In this document: one piece after another, positions 53,206 to 61,989 of the stretch
How the letters are laid out: every line of letters begins with the position of its first letter
How positions within the stretch are numbered: position 1 is the stretch's first letter
Source: Halosimplex salinum
GTDB taxonomy: Archaea > Halobacteriota > Halobacteria > Halobacteriales > Haloarculaceae
Assembly (NCBI RefSeq): GCF_003730195.1
Contig: NZ_QWGG01000002.1
Location: 558,001 to 622,000 of the forward strand
Reading direction: 5' to 3'
Length of the DNA: 64,000 nt
The notes under the pieces: generated by a model
What the model was told of the DNA's origin: nothing
Databases searched by the model: none
The model's input: only the letters and a program-made list of their open reading frames with translations
Position numbers and translations under genes: made by a program

Positions 53206-53396
53206 GGACGTTCGCGAACGGAGTGAGCGAGCGGCTTTTTGCCCCATCTTTTTGGCCGAGTGGTCGTGAACGTAGTGAGCGACCCGAGGCGAAAAAGGTG
53301 GTCGCAGTTCGATCTGGACGCGCTTCGATAGGGACGCTCGCGAACGGAGTGAGCGAGCGGCTTTTTGCCCCATCTTTTTGGCCGAGAGGTCGCGAG
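53181..53396 (+). repeat. Direct duplication of pheT 3' end and terminator
   Basis: The block from GTTCGATCTGGACGCGC (53181) to the sequence after TTTTTGGCCGAG (about 53270) recurs from 53307 to about 53396. The period is 126 bp with only a few changes (T or C after GGGAC; T or A after GCCGAG). It includes the stop codon of pheT, so the second copy ends in a stranded 8-codon tail with no gene. Confidence 0.9.
53236..53253 (+). terminator. pheT terminator (oligo-T)
   Basis: TTTTT at 53236-53240 and again at 53249-53253 (CCCCATCTTTTT), after the short stem CGAACGGAGTGAGCGAGCG. The copy is at 53362-53366 and 53375-53379. Repeated T5 runs shortly after a stop codon are the typical archaeal termination signal. 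CCATCTTTTT also follows the SWIM gene at about 14993-15017. Confidence 0.6.
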
Positions 53397-53525
53397 GGGT
53401 GCGAGTCCTCCGGTGGACAAGCGTCACACGTCGACAGCCGAGAACTGTAGCTTGCCGAGTAGGCGTGCGACGACGAGCGGTAGGGCGAACGAGTCTTTGA
53501 GTCCTTCTCGCGGATCACGACGGAG

Positions 53526-53780
53526 CGCTGAAAGCCCCGACGTGCTCGCCTCGGGAGGCTCGCTGCGCTCCTCGTCGTTCGCTTCGCTCACTCCTGTGGT
53601 GCTTCCATCGCCTGCCGTCGCCGAGCCCGTCGCCCCTTTCAGTCCCACCCGACCGCGCCGACAGCCTCTCACCTCCCCAGCCGATTGCGTTGCTCGCTCC
53701 CTTCGGTCGCTGCGCTACTCATCCCTCGCGCGACTACTGTCGCGCGCATGAAAGCGCGCTCCAGCACGCGCCACCGCGTT
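53526..53780 (+). repeat. Dispersed repeat element, copy C
   Basis: It starts GCTGAAAGCCCCGACGTG (53527) and closes with CGTCGCCCCTTTCAGTCCCACC (53628-53649). Between them are CTCGGGAGGCTCGCTGCGCTCC and TGTGGTGCTTCC, matching the reverse unit of copy B. The tail is CACCTCCCCAGCCGATTGCG (53671-53690), ACTCATCCCTCGCGCG (53717-53732), a GCGCGC hairpin pair, and GCGCGCTCCAGCACGCGCC. It fills the gap between pheT and the nucleotidase gene. Confidence 0.75.
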
Positions 53781-53813
53781 CGCTGTCTTCACAGACAGAC
53801 CGCCGTCGAACAG

Positions 53814-55169
53814 TCAGTCCGCGATATCCTCGATCCGACCGTCGAGTTCCACGGACAGATCCGATACACCCCGAGCGTAGTCGACGAACGCGCGGTACTG
53901 GAGACCGTGCAGTTCTCGGGCGTCCGCGGGGCCGAGCGTCTGGAACTCGTCGGTGTAGACGACGTAGCCGTTCGTGGCCAGTCGCAACTCCCGGTCGGGT
54001 TCGAGCGGGGAGCCGTCGAACGACACCTCCGTTTCGCCTGCGTCGGGGTCCCACTGGATCTCGATCCCGGAGAACTGGCCGGTCCAGGCGTGGCCGTCCA
54101 GTGTATCGAGGTCCGAGCGGTGGGACTCGGCGACAAGTTGCCGAAGCTCCCGACCGGAGACGGTGGCGACGAAGACGCCGGCCTCGAACGGGGAGACGCC
54201 GACCAGGTCGACGACGCGGACGTCCGGGCCGATCGGCGGGCCGCCGCGCAGGCCGCGGGTGTCGACGTGGGCCACGTCGGCGTCGGCGACCCACCGGAGC
54301 GCGTCCGTCGCGAAGTTCGCCAGGCGCGCCTCGCCGCGGAGACAGGCCCGCCGGTCGCGCTCGACGGGCGATTCGACCGTCGCGACCACCTTGTCGAGTC
54401 CGGTCTCGCGGAGATTCGCGCGCACGCGGTCGGCCATCGTCTCGTCTATCGGCCCGTGGGTCACGTCGTGGCGGGTGGCGGTCGCTTCGCCGTCTTCGGC
54501 CACATCGGCCTCGCCGCCGAGGGTCACTTCCCACACCACTTCGCCGTTGGACCCCGGGCGAACGAGGAGCGTTCCGTCGACGCGCTCCCGGAGAACGTCG
54601 TGGCAGTGGCCGGCGAGCACGGCGTTCGCGGCCGTCTCGCGGGCGATCTCGCGGACGGTCTCGTCCGACGCGTGTGCGAGCACGACGAGCGAGTCGAGGT
54701 CGCGGTCGGCCGCGACGCGCCGGACGGCCGCGACGGGGTCGCCGACGGTGAGCGCGGGTGCGAGATGGATTCCCCGCCCGCTGACGCCGATCACGCCGAC
54801 GCGGTGGCCGTCGCGTTCGACGACGACCGCTGGGTCGACGCCGGTGACGGGGTCGCCGTCGCGCCCGACGTTGGCGCTGACCCACGTGACCGGCGACTCG
54901 GCGACGATTTCGCGGGTGTTGCGGAGGCCGTAGTCGAAGTCGTGGTTCCCGAACGTCTCGATATCGGGTTCGACGCGTTCGAAGAAGGCCAGCGAGTGGT
55001 GGCCCCGGGTCTCGATGCCGAGCGCGCCCGGAGCGGTGTCGTCGCCGGTGCCGACGACGAGCGTCCGCTCGTCCCGGCGGTCGTCGATGGTGCCGGCGAG
55101 TCGGCCCATTCGCTCCGGCCGGTCGTGCGCGTTCTCGATGTCGGAGTAGTGGAGGAGGCGGGGGACCAT
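53814..55169 (-). CDS. 5'-nucleotidase/UshA-type metallophosphoesterase
   Basis: 451 aa. The N-terminal metallophosphatase domain has HYSDIEN (the usual DxH is altered to DIE), FGNHDFDYG, VVLAHAS, and GHCHDV. The 5'-nucleotidase C-terminal domain follows, with NFATDALRWVADADVAHVDTRGLRGG and VVDLVGVSPFEAGVFVATVSGREL. No signal peptide is visible although most family members are exported, so it may act in the cytosol on nucleotides. Stop at 53814 lies 34 bp from repeat copy C. Confidence 0.88.
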   Translation of the reverse strand: MVPRLLHYSDIENAHDRPERMGRLAGTIDDRRDERTLVVGTGDDTAPGALGIETRGHHSLAFFERVEPDIETFGNHDFDYGLRNTREIVAESPVTWVSANVGRDGDPVTGVDPAVVVERDGHRVGVIGVSGRGIHLAPALTVGDPVAAVRRVAADRDLDSLVVLAHASDETVREIARETAANAVLAGHCHDVLRERVDGTLLVRPGSNGEVVWEVTLGGEADVAEDGEATATRHDVTHGPIDETMADRVRANLRETGLDKVVATVESPVERDRRACLRGEARLANFATDALRWVADADVAHVDTRGLRGGPPIGPDVRVVDLVGVSPFEAGVFVATVSGRELRQLVAESHRSDLDTLDGHAWTGQFSGIEIQWDPDAGETEVSFDGSPLEPDRELRLATNGYVVYTDEFQTLGPADARELHGLQYRAFVDYARGVSDLSVELDGRIEDIAD

Positions 55170-55178
55170 CCGCGGCGC

Positions 55179-55484
55179 TCACTCCGACGAACCCGCGTCG
55201 CCCGACTCGTCGAGACGGCGCTCGTACTTCGCGAGCGACTCCGCCAGCGCGGCCTCGGCGTCGATATCCAGCGCGTCCGCGGTCGCCAGCAGCGAGAAGA
55301 GGGCGTCGCCGAGTTCGTCTTCGCTGACGGTCAGTTCGTCGGGTGACGCCCCGTACTCGCTCGACTTCGCGGCGTCGGCGGCGATCTCGCCGACCTCGGC
55401 GGCCAGGTCGAGCACCCGGTAGGCCGGGTCGGCGTCCATGTCGTTGGCCTCGACGAACGCGGCGACGCGGTCCTGTGCGTCCAT
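55179..55484 (-). CDS. MazG-like nucleotide pyrophosphohydrolase
   Basis: 101 aa. The all-alpha NTP-PPase pattern is present: VLDLAAEVGEIAADAAKS (ExxE region) and ELTVSEDELGDALFSLLATADAL (ExxD). It would remove pyrophosphate from unusual or excess NTPs. A longer version from 55511 (adding MGPSGEPES) is possible, because the TATA-like GATATAGC lies about 26 bp upstream of it. It ends 9 bp before the nucleotidase gene on the same strand, so the two are probably one operon for nucleotide turnover. Confidence 0.85.
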   Translation of the reverse strand: MDAQDRVAAFVEANDMDADPAYRVLDLAAEVGEIAADAAKSSEYGASPDELTVSEDELGDALFSLLATADALDIDAEAALAESLAKYERRLDESGDAGSSE

Positions 55485-55571
55485 GGACTCCGGTTCACCC
55501 GAGGGGCCCATAATTCCGCCGCCGGATCGGCCGCCCGTAGCTATATCCCGCGACCGGGCGGATCGGAACCC

Positions 55572-56606
55572 ATGGCCGCACTCGAAGTGGAGGGTCTCAC
55601 CAAGGACTACGGCGAGGTCCTCGCCAACGACGACGTAACGTTCGCGGTCGAGGAGGGCGAGGTGTTCGGCTACCTCGGTCCCAACGGCGCCGGGAAGACG
55701 ACGACCATCCGCACGCTGATGGGCTTCCAGTCGCCGACCTCCGGCGGTGCGACCGTGCTCGGGCACGATATCACGGACGAGTCCGACCTGATCGCCGCCA
55801 AGCGCCGCATCGGGTACCTGCCCGCACACCCCTCGTTCGACGAGACCGTGACCGGACGGGAGATCCTCGACCTCCACGCCAGTATCAAAGGCGGCGAGCG
55901 CCGAGACGAACTCCTCGAGACGTTCGACCCGCCGCTCGACCGGAAAGTCCGCGAGTACTCGACCGGGAACGTCCAGAAACTCGGCCTGGTCCAGGCGTTC
56001 ATGCACGACCCCGACCTCGTCGTCATGGACGAACCGACCAGCGGCCTCGACCCGCTCATGCAACGGGCGTTCAACGAGTTCGTGGAGGTCGAGCGCGACC
56101 GGGGGCTGACGGTGTTCCTCTCCTCGCACGTCCTCAGCGAAGTCCGCCGCGTCTGCGACCGGGTCGGGATCCTCCGTAGCGGTCGCCTCGTGACGACCGA
56201 ACGGATCGAGGATCTCCTGCACCGCACCGGCAAGTTCGTCCGCGTGCGCGTCGCCGGCGACGTGGGCCCGAGCGCCTTCGACCTCGACGGCGTCCACGAC
56301 GTCTCCTGTAGCACGACCGACGGCGGCGCTCCCGACGGCGGGACGTCCGAGGGCGGCGCGGCCGACCGTGAGGCGACCACCAGTGAACCGGCCGACGGCG
56401 GCGTGGCCGACCGTGAACCGACCGACGGCGGCGCGGCCGACGCCCCACTCGTCGATGGCCCCGTCACCGAGTGCACGTTCACCTTCACCGGCAACGTGAA
56501 CGACCTGATCGCTCGGCTCGGCGAGCGGACCGTCGTCGACCTCGACGTGGAGGAGGCGCCACTCGAGGAGGTCTTCATGCGGTTCTACGGTGATCACGAT
56601 GCTTGA
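55572..56606 (+). CDS. ABC transporter ATP-binding protein
   Basis: 344 aa. Walker A is GPNGAGKTTTIRTL, Walker B is DLVVMDEPTSGLDP, the Q-loop lies near MGFQSPTSGG, and the H-loop is SSHVLSEVRRV. The signature is EYSTGNVQKL, differing from LSGGQ. After the core, residues about 245-295 are a Gly/Asp/Ala low-complexity insert with repeats (TDGGAPDGG, ADGGVADREPTDGGAAD), then the NatA-type end (LEEVFMRFYGDHDA). Together with the downstream permease it forms an exporter. Divergent from the MazG-like gene. Confidence 0.92.
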   Translation: MAALEVEGLTKDYGEVLANDDVTFAVEEGEVFGYLGPNGAGKTTTIRTLMGFQSPTSGGATVLGHDITDESDLIAAKRRIGYLPAHPSFDETVTGREILDLHASIKGGERRDELLETFDPPLDRKVREYSTGNVQKLGLVQAFMHDPDLVVMDEPTSGLDPLMQRAFNEFVEVERDRGLTVFLSSHVLSEVRRVCDRVGILRSGRLVTTERIEDLLHRTGKFVRVRVAGDVGPSAFDLDGVHDVSCSTTDGGAPDGGTSEGGAADREATTSEPADGGVADREPTDGGAADAPLVDGPVTECTFTFTGNVNDLIARLGERTVVDLDVEEAPLEEVFMRFYGDHDA

Positions 56607-57393
56607 GATCGCTCGCTACGAGGGACGCCACCGCGTCCGCGGGGCCGCCGCCGCGACGGCCGCGCTCAGCGCGTTCGCACTCCTCTACATCTTCGTCTAC
56701 CCCACGTTCGCCGAGAGCATGGGCGGCGATATCGACCAGCTGCTCGAAGCCTACCCCGAGGCGCTCTCGAAGGCGTTCGGCGTCCAGTCGCTGGCGACCA
56801 TGGAGGGGTACCTCGCCTCCGAACTGTACACCTTCGGCTGGCTCCTGATCGTCGGGATCTACTTCGCGTACGCCGCGGCGTCGCTGATCGCCGCCGACGT
56901 GGAACGCGATCGGATGGACATGCTCCTCTCCCTGCCCGTCTCCCGCGCCCGCGTCGTCGTCGAACAGTTCGTCTCGCTGGCCGTCCCGCTGGTCGCACTC
57001 TCCGCGGTCGTCCCCGTGGTGGTCGTCCTCGGGACTATCGCCGTCGACTACCCGATCGCCGCGACGGACGTGGTCGCGCTCCACCTCCTCTCGATCCCGT
57101 ATCTCACCACGTGCGCGGGGATCGGTCTCGTCGCCTCCGTGCTGTTCGACCGCGCGAGCATCGCCCAGCGGAGCGCGGCGGGCGTCATCGCCGGCCTCTT
57201 CTTCGCCGAATCGCTCCTGACCGACACGGACTTCGAGGCGGTCGGCGCCGTCTCGCCGACGCGGTACGTCGACCCCAACGCCGTCCTCCGGGAGAGCGAG
57301 TACGCCCTCGGCGACGCCGTGGTCCTCGTCTTCGCGACGCTCGCGCTCGTCGGACTCGCCGTGGTACTCTTCCGACGGTCTGATATCGAGTGA
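56599..57393 (+). CDS. ABC transporter permease (ABC-2 type)
   Basis: 264 aa from MLEIARYEGRHRVRG; an in-frame GTG at 56590 is possible. Six helices, with a long outside loop (PTFAESMGGDIDQLLEAYPEALSKAFGV) that matches ABC-2 permeases, and DVERDRMDMLLSLPVSRARVVVEQF, the coupling region. It overlaps the ATPase gene by 8 bp, so the two are coupled. Substrate unknown. Confidence 0.9.
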   Translation: MLEIARYEGRHRVRGAAAATAALSAFALLYIFVYPTFAESMGGDIDQLLEAYPEALSKAFGVQSLATMEGYLASELYTFGWLLIVGIYFAYAAASLIAADVERDRMDMLLSLPVSRARVVVEQFVSLAVPLVALSAVVPVVVVLGTIAVDYPIAATDVVALHLLSIPYLTTCAGIGLVASVLFDRASIAQRSAAGVIAGLFFAESLLTDTDFEAVGAVSPTRYVDPNAVLRESEYALGDAVVLVFATLALVGLAVVLFRRSDIE

Positions 57394-57409
57394 AGACGGC
57401 GTCGGATCG

Positions 57410-58465
57410 TCAGCCGAGGTCCGCGCCGACCGCGGCTTCGACGCTGTCGAAACCGTCACGCTCCAGGAGGTCGAGCAGGCCGCGGTTGATCTCACGCGCG
57501 ATCGACGGGCCGCGGTAGAGGAAGGCGGTGTACAGCTGGACGAGGCTTGCGCCCGCGCGGATCTTCCGGTAGGCGTCCGCCGCGGTGGCGACGCCGCCGA
57601 CGCCGACCACGGGCACGTCGACGCGCTCGGCGACGAAGCGAGTCATCTCCGTCGCGCGCGCCTCGATGGGCGCGCCGGAGAGCCCGCCGGTCTCGACGCG
57701 GTTCGGACTCTGGAGGTCGTCGGGGCGCTCGGTGGAGGTGTTGGTCGCGACCACGCCGTCGAGTCCGAGTTCGGTGACGAGATCGAGCGTGTCCGCGACC
57801 GCGGGTTCGGGCAGGTCCGGCGAGAGCTTCACCAGGAGCGGCGCGGCGCCGGCGTCCTGGAGCTCCGTGAAGATCGTCTCCATCGTGTCGCGATTCTGGA
57901 GCTCCTCGAACCCCTGGGAGTTCGGGCAGGAGACGTTGACGACGAAGAAATCGCCACCGGCGGCGACTTCCTCGAAGGTGGCGCGGTAGTCCGCCGGTGC
58001 GTCCTCCGTGCCGACGTGTTCGGACTTGGCGATGTTGACGCCGACGGGGACCGGGGCGGTCAGTCGGGAGAGGCGCTCGCCGACGACTTCGGCGCCGTCG
58101 TTGTTGAGGCCCATGCGGTTGATGACCGCGTCGTCCTCGCGCAGGCGGAACAGCCGCGGGCGGGCGTTGCCCGACTGTGGGACCGCGGTGACGCCGCCGA
58201 CCTCGACGAACCCGAAGCCCAGCGCGGCCAGTCCGCGGACGGCCTCGGCGTTCTTGTCGAAGCCGGCGGCCACGCCGACGGGGCTGGGGAACGATTGGCC
58301 GAGCGCGTCGACGCGCAGTCGGTCGTCGTCGACGGCGTAGTGGCGTGCGAGCGCGCCCTCGAAGGGAGGACGCCCGGCGAACCCGAGCGCGCCGTGGCCG
58401 AGACTGTGGGCGGTTTCGGCGGGCAGTGAGAACAACAGTGGTTTGGCGATATCGTATGCGTTCAT
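57410..58465 (-). CDS. pyrD: Dihydroorotate dehydrogenase (quinone), class 2
   Basis: 351 aa. The class 2 N-terminal membrane-association helix region (AKPLLFSLPAETAHSLGHGAL) is present. FMN site residues are AAGFDKNAEAVRGLAALGFGFVEVGGVT, RPRLFRLREDDAVINRMGLNNDG, and the catalytic Ser in NVSCPNSQG. VGVGGV and LYTAFLYRGPSI are at the end. It oxidises dihydroorotate with quinone for pyrimidine synthesis at the membrane. Convergent with the ABC permease. Confidence 0.96.
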   Translation of the reverse strand: MNAYDIAKPLLFSLPAETAHSLGHGALGFAGRPPFEGALARHYAVDDDRLRVDALGQSFPSPVGVAAGFDKNAEAVRGLAALGFGFVEVGGVTAVPQSGNARPRLFRLREDDAVINRMGLNNDGAEVVGERLSRLTAPVPVGVNIAKSEHVGTEDAPADYRATFEEVAAGGDFFVVNVSCPNSQGFEELQNRDTMETIFTELQDAGAAPLLVKLSPDLPEPAVADTLDLVTELGLDGVVATNTSTERPDDLQSPNRVETGGLSGAPIEARATEMTRFVAERVDVPVVGVGGVATAADAYRKIRAGASLVQLYTAFLYRGPSIAREINRGLLDLLERDGFDSVEAAVGADLG

Positions 58466-58495
58466 GAGAGGAGTGTCGCCCCGGGGTGGGGCGGG

Positions 58496-58693
58496 TCAGA
58501 ACTCGTGTTCCACGTCGTCCGGGTCGGCCTTCTGGATGATTATCTTGTTGTCGCGGACCCTGACGAACACCTCGTCCCCGATCTCCATCCCGGCGACGGC
58601 CAGCTCGTCCTCGTGGATGTTGATGTGGACGTTGTGGTACTCGCCGTCCTCGTCTTTGGCGCCACTCGGGCTGAGCTTCTTCTTTCGCACCAT
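58496..58693 (-). CDS. AbrB/SpoVT-type small protein (65 aa)
   Basis: MVRKKKLSPSGA then EYHNVHINIHEDELAVAGMEIGDEVFVRVRDNKIIIQK, the swapped-hairpin AbrB-like core. Such haloarchaeal proteins may bind DNA or act as antitoxin-like regulators; no toxin gene is next to it. A promoter box CTTAAG at 58730-58735 lies about 40 bp upstream. 30 bp from pyrD on the same strand, possibly cotranscribed. Confidence 0.85.
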   Translation of the reverse strand: MVRKKKLSPSGAKDEDGEYHNVHINIHEDELAVAGMEIGDEVFVRVRDNKIIIQKADPDDVEHEF

Positions 58694-58861
58694 CGCGCTA
58701 TCCTATTCGGCCCTTCGCCGCAGGATACACTTAAGTCTACCGTGCGCGGCCGCCGGCCGGGTCGCAGACGGCGCTCGATCCGTGCGCGCGAGTTAAATTC
58801 CCGGCGCTCTCCCCGGAAATCTGGGCGGTTTCGGACGGATCGCCCGGGTGGTTCGACGGCG

Positions 58862-58914
58862 AGTTATAAAGGAATCGCCAGCACGCGCCACGATTGGGGG
58901 GTATATTTATAATG
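58862..58914 (+). promoter_or_regulatory. MC1 gene promoter region
   Basis: Two TATA-like boxes: GTTATAAAG (58863-58871) and GTATATTTATAATG (58901-58914). The second is about 37-50 bp before the ATG at 58951, giving a leader of about 12 bases. This argues against the in-frame Met at 58912, which overlaps the box. Confidence 0.55.
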
Positions 58915-58950
58915 AATCATGTGCTGGGTTGGCATGGAGCGGTCGAACCA

Positions 58951-59298
58951 ATGGCACCCGACAGTGACAAGCGCAACTTCGCGCTCAGGACGAAGAACGG
59001 TGAGGAAGAGAGCGTCTTTTCGGGGAGCACACCTCGACAGGCGGCACTGAAGGCGGCGCGGCGACTCGAACCGGCCAGCAGTGAGGAGGCGGCCGATCGC
59101 GAGTCGATCCGGCTCCGGGAGAAGGGCACTCACAAGGTCCACGTCTACGAGGGGTGGTCCTGGAAGGAGTCGCCGCCGGACGTCGACATGAACGAGTGGG
59201 ACGCGGAGGACCCGTCCGACGTGTGGATGAACCAGGTCGACGAGATCACGAAGGCGAACGTGTCGAAAGAGGGCGTCGAGCACCTAGACGACATTTGA
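58951..59298 (+). CDS. Chromosomal protein MC1
   Basis: 115 aa. MAPDSDKRNFALRTKNGEEESVF, then STPRQAALKAARRL, SIRLREKGTHKVHVYEGW and a C-terminal VSKEGVEHLDD match the MC1 core. MC1 binds and sharply bends DNA and is a chromatin protein of haloarchaea and methanogens. The chain is more acidic than methanogen MC1, and the insert EPASSEEAADRE is typical of the halophilic form. It lies just upstream of the rRNA operon, in the same direction. Confidence 0.92.
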   Translation: MAPDSDKRNFALRTKNGEEESVFSGSTPRQAALKAARRLEPASSEEAADRESIRLREKGTHKVHVYEGWSWKESPPDVDMNEWDAEDPSDVWMNQVDEITKANVSKEGVEHLDDI

Positions 59299-59580
59299 GT
59301 CGGTCCGACCCGGAACGTCTCTCCGACTACCCTCTCCGACACCGACCGTCCTGAGCCACGGGTCCGTCGGTGCGGGCGCGTCGCCCGCGTGCGTGACTTA
59401 CATAGGTCGGGCCCACTCATCGCAAGACGCGTGGCTACCACTCGGCCATACCGAGCGTGAGACGCGCGGGATGACTGGCCGCCCTCCTGCCACGCGACAT
59501 CACCGTCTCGAGCACCGGCTGGTCTCGGCTTCGTTCACGGGGTCCCGTTCCATGTAATCGCATGACGTGGCGGTCATCGA
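59299..59580 (+). other. Distal rRNA leader region
   Basis: No gene is seen. The sequence contains GC-rich short hairpins (GCGGGCGCG...) and a stretch (59395-59460) that on the minus strand looks slightly tRNA-like but lacks a matching acceptor stem. Confidence 0.4.
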
Positions 59581-59598
59581 TTCGACGGCCTTAAGTAA
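59581..59598 (+). promoter_or_regulatory. rRNA promoter P1
   Basis: TTCGACGGCCTTAAGTAA: the CTTAAG box (59590-59595) with the upstream TCGACG that haloarchaeal rRNA promoters share. It is 463 bp upstream of mature 16S. Confidence 0.8.
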
Positions 59599-59738
59599 AA
59601 CACCCTCATCGTATCAGATACGAAGCGGCGCGGGGCACACGCCCCCGCCGGGCCGTGGGACGCACTCCACCTCACCGGATCCGCCGGTCGAGTGATGGAG
59701 CATTCGTCCCGCTCCCGTCGTGCGGTTCGACGGGACTC

Positions 59739-59761
59739 GATCCGACGCCCTTAAGTGTAAC
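59739..59761 (+). promoter_or_regulatory. rRNA promoter P2
   Basis: Same form: CCGACGCCCTTAAGTGTAA (box CTTAAG at 59750-59755), exactly 160 bp after P1. Tandem promoters ahead of the operon are normal in Halobacteria. Confidence 0.8.
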
Positions 59762-59926
59762 AGGGCGCTCGGATGGAATGCAAACGCGGCCCGGTCGGGG
59801 CCGACGAAACCCGACCGCCGGACTCACTCGAGGTCGAAGGGGTTATGTACCCTTCTCGACCTACGATTAGGTCCGAAGGAAATGAGGATTCCACCCCTGC
59901 GGTCCGCCGTCAAGATGGAATCTGAT

Positions 59927-59943
59927 GTTAGCCCTGGTAGTTC
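59927..59943 (+). other. Pre-16S processing stem, 5' arm
   Basis: GTTAGCCCTGGTAGTTC pairs perfectly (17 bp) with the 3' arm at 61606-61622. Further inside, GGACGCTAG (59976-59984) can pair with CTAGCGTCC (61570-61578). The interrupted pairing between the two blocks suits a bulge-helix-bulge, the substrate of EndA. Confidence 0.8.
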
Positions 59944-60058
59944 GGTGACACCCGGTCTGTGGCCGTGTGTCGCCGGACGCTAGACTAAGATAGCGATATT
60001 AGAGATCACACTCATATCTGAGTGTGTTCCCGCCTAACCCCCCTGTTCTGCAGGGGAC

Positions 60059-61531
<1,473 letters not shown>

Positions 61532-61605
61532 ACTGACCGGGATCGGGGCGACGCCCCGACCCACTTACCTAGCGTCCGTCGGCCGTTCGCAGTCCGGGCA
61601 CCTAT

Positions 61606-61622
61606 GAACTACCAGGGCTAAC
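61606..61622 (+). other. Pre-16S processing stem, 3' arm
   Basis: GAACTACCAGGGCTAAC, the complement of 59927-59943. It ends two bases before the tRNA-Ala gene, so excision of pre-16S and the tRNA 5' end are close together. Confidence 0.8.
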
Positions 61623-61624
61623 AC

Positions 61625-61696
61625 GGGCCCATAGCTCAGCGGCAGAGCGCCGCCTTTGCAAGGCGGAGGCCCTGGGTTCAAATCCCAGTGGGTCCA
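61625..61696 (+). tRNA. tRNA-Ala (UGC)
   Basis: 72 nt. Acceptor GGGCCCA pairs with TGGGTCC and contains the G3-U70 pair, the identity element of alanine tRNA. Anticodon loop TTTGCAA inside stem CCGCC/GGCGG gives UGC. T-loop GTTCAAATC. 3' CCA is not encoded. Its place between 16S and 23S is standard for haloarchaea. Confidence 0.97.
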
Positions 61697-61723
61697 TGTC
61701 ACGTACGGCGATTCGAACCGTGT

Positions 61724-61734
61724 CCCTTAAGTGG
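61724..61734 (+). promoter_or_regulatory. Internal spacer promoter-like box
   Basis: CCCTTAAGTGG (CTTAAG at 61726-61731) preceded by ATTCGAACC, resembling P1 and P2. It may supply extra 23S transcription. Confidence 0.5.
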
Positions 61735-61871
61735 GTCACTGCGTTCGAGTCTAAGTACGAAGACCGGTGCACCATCCCGTGTGAACGCGGATGGGAAGGG
61801 TCGATGCACGCGCCACCTCACCCGTGGGTGTGCAAATGAGACTGTGTGTACGTGCGATCCAGGCGTCCACT

Positions 61872-61980
61872 GGACTCGTTCATCGAGTCCAACGTGACGT
61901 AGGAGATCCATCCGATGGATCTCCACACACTCGGAGGTCCTCACTGGACCTCCACTTTGAAGGTCCCTCACCGGACCTTC
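61872..61980 (+). other. Ladder of four perfect hairpins in the 16S-23S spacer
   Basis: GGACTCG-TTCAT-CGAGTCC (61872-61890); GGAGATCCATC-C-GATGGATCTCC (61902-61924); GGAGGTCC-TCACT-GGACCTCC (61933-61953); GAAGGTCC-CTCACC-GGACCTTC (61959-61980). Hairpins 3 and 4 share GGTCC/GGACC and CTCAC-type loops. Confidence 0.85.
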
Positions 61981-61989
61981 TCCACTAAC

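Noticed and set aside
59395-59460. tRNA-like stretch on the minus strand upstream of the rRNA operon (GGCCGAGTGGTAGCC)
   Set aside because: The D-arm-like part is good, but no 7-bp acceptor stem, no T-loop GTTCRA and no plausible anticodon stem can be placed around it.
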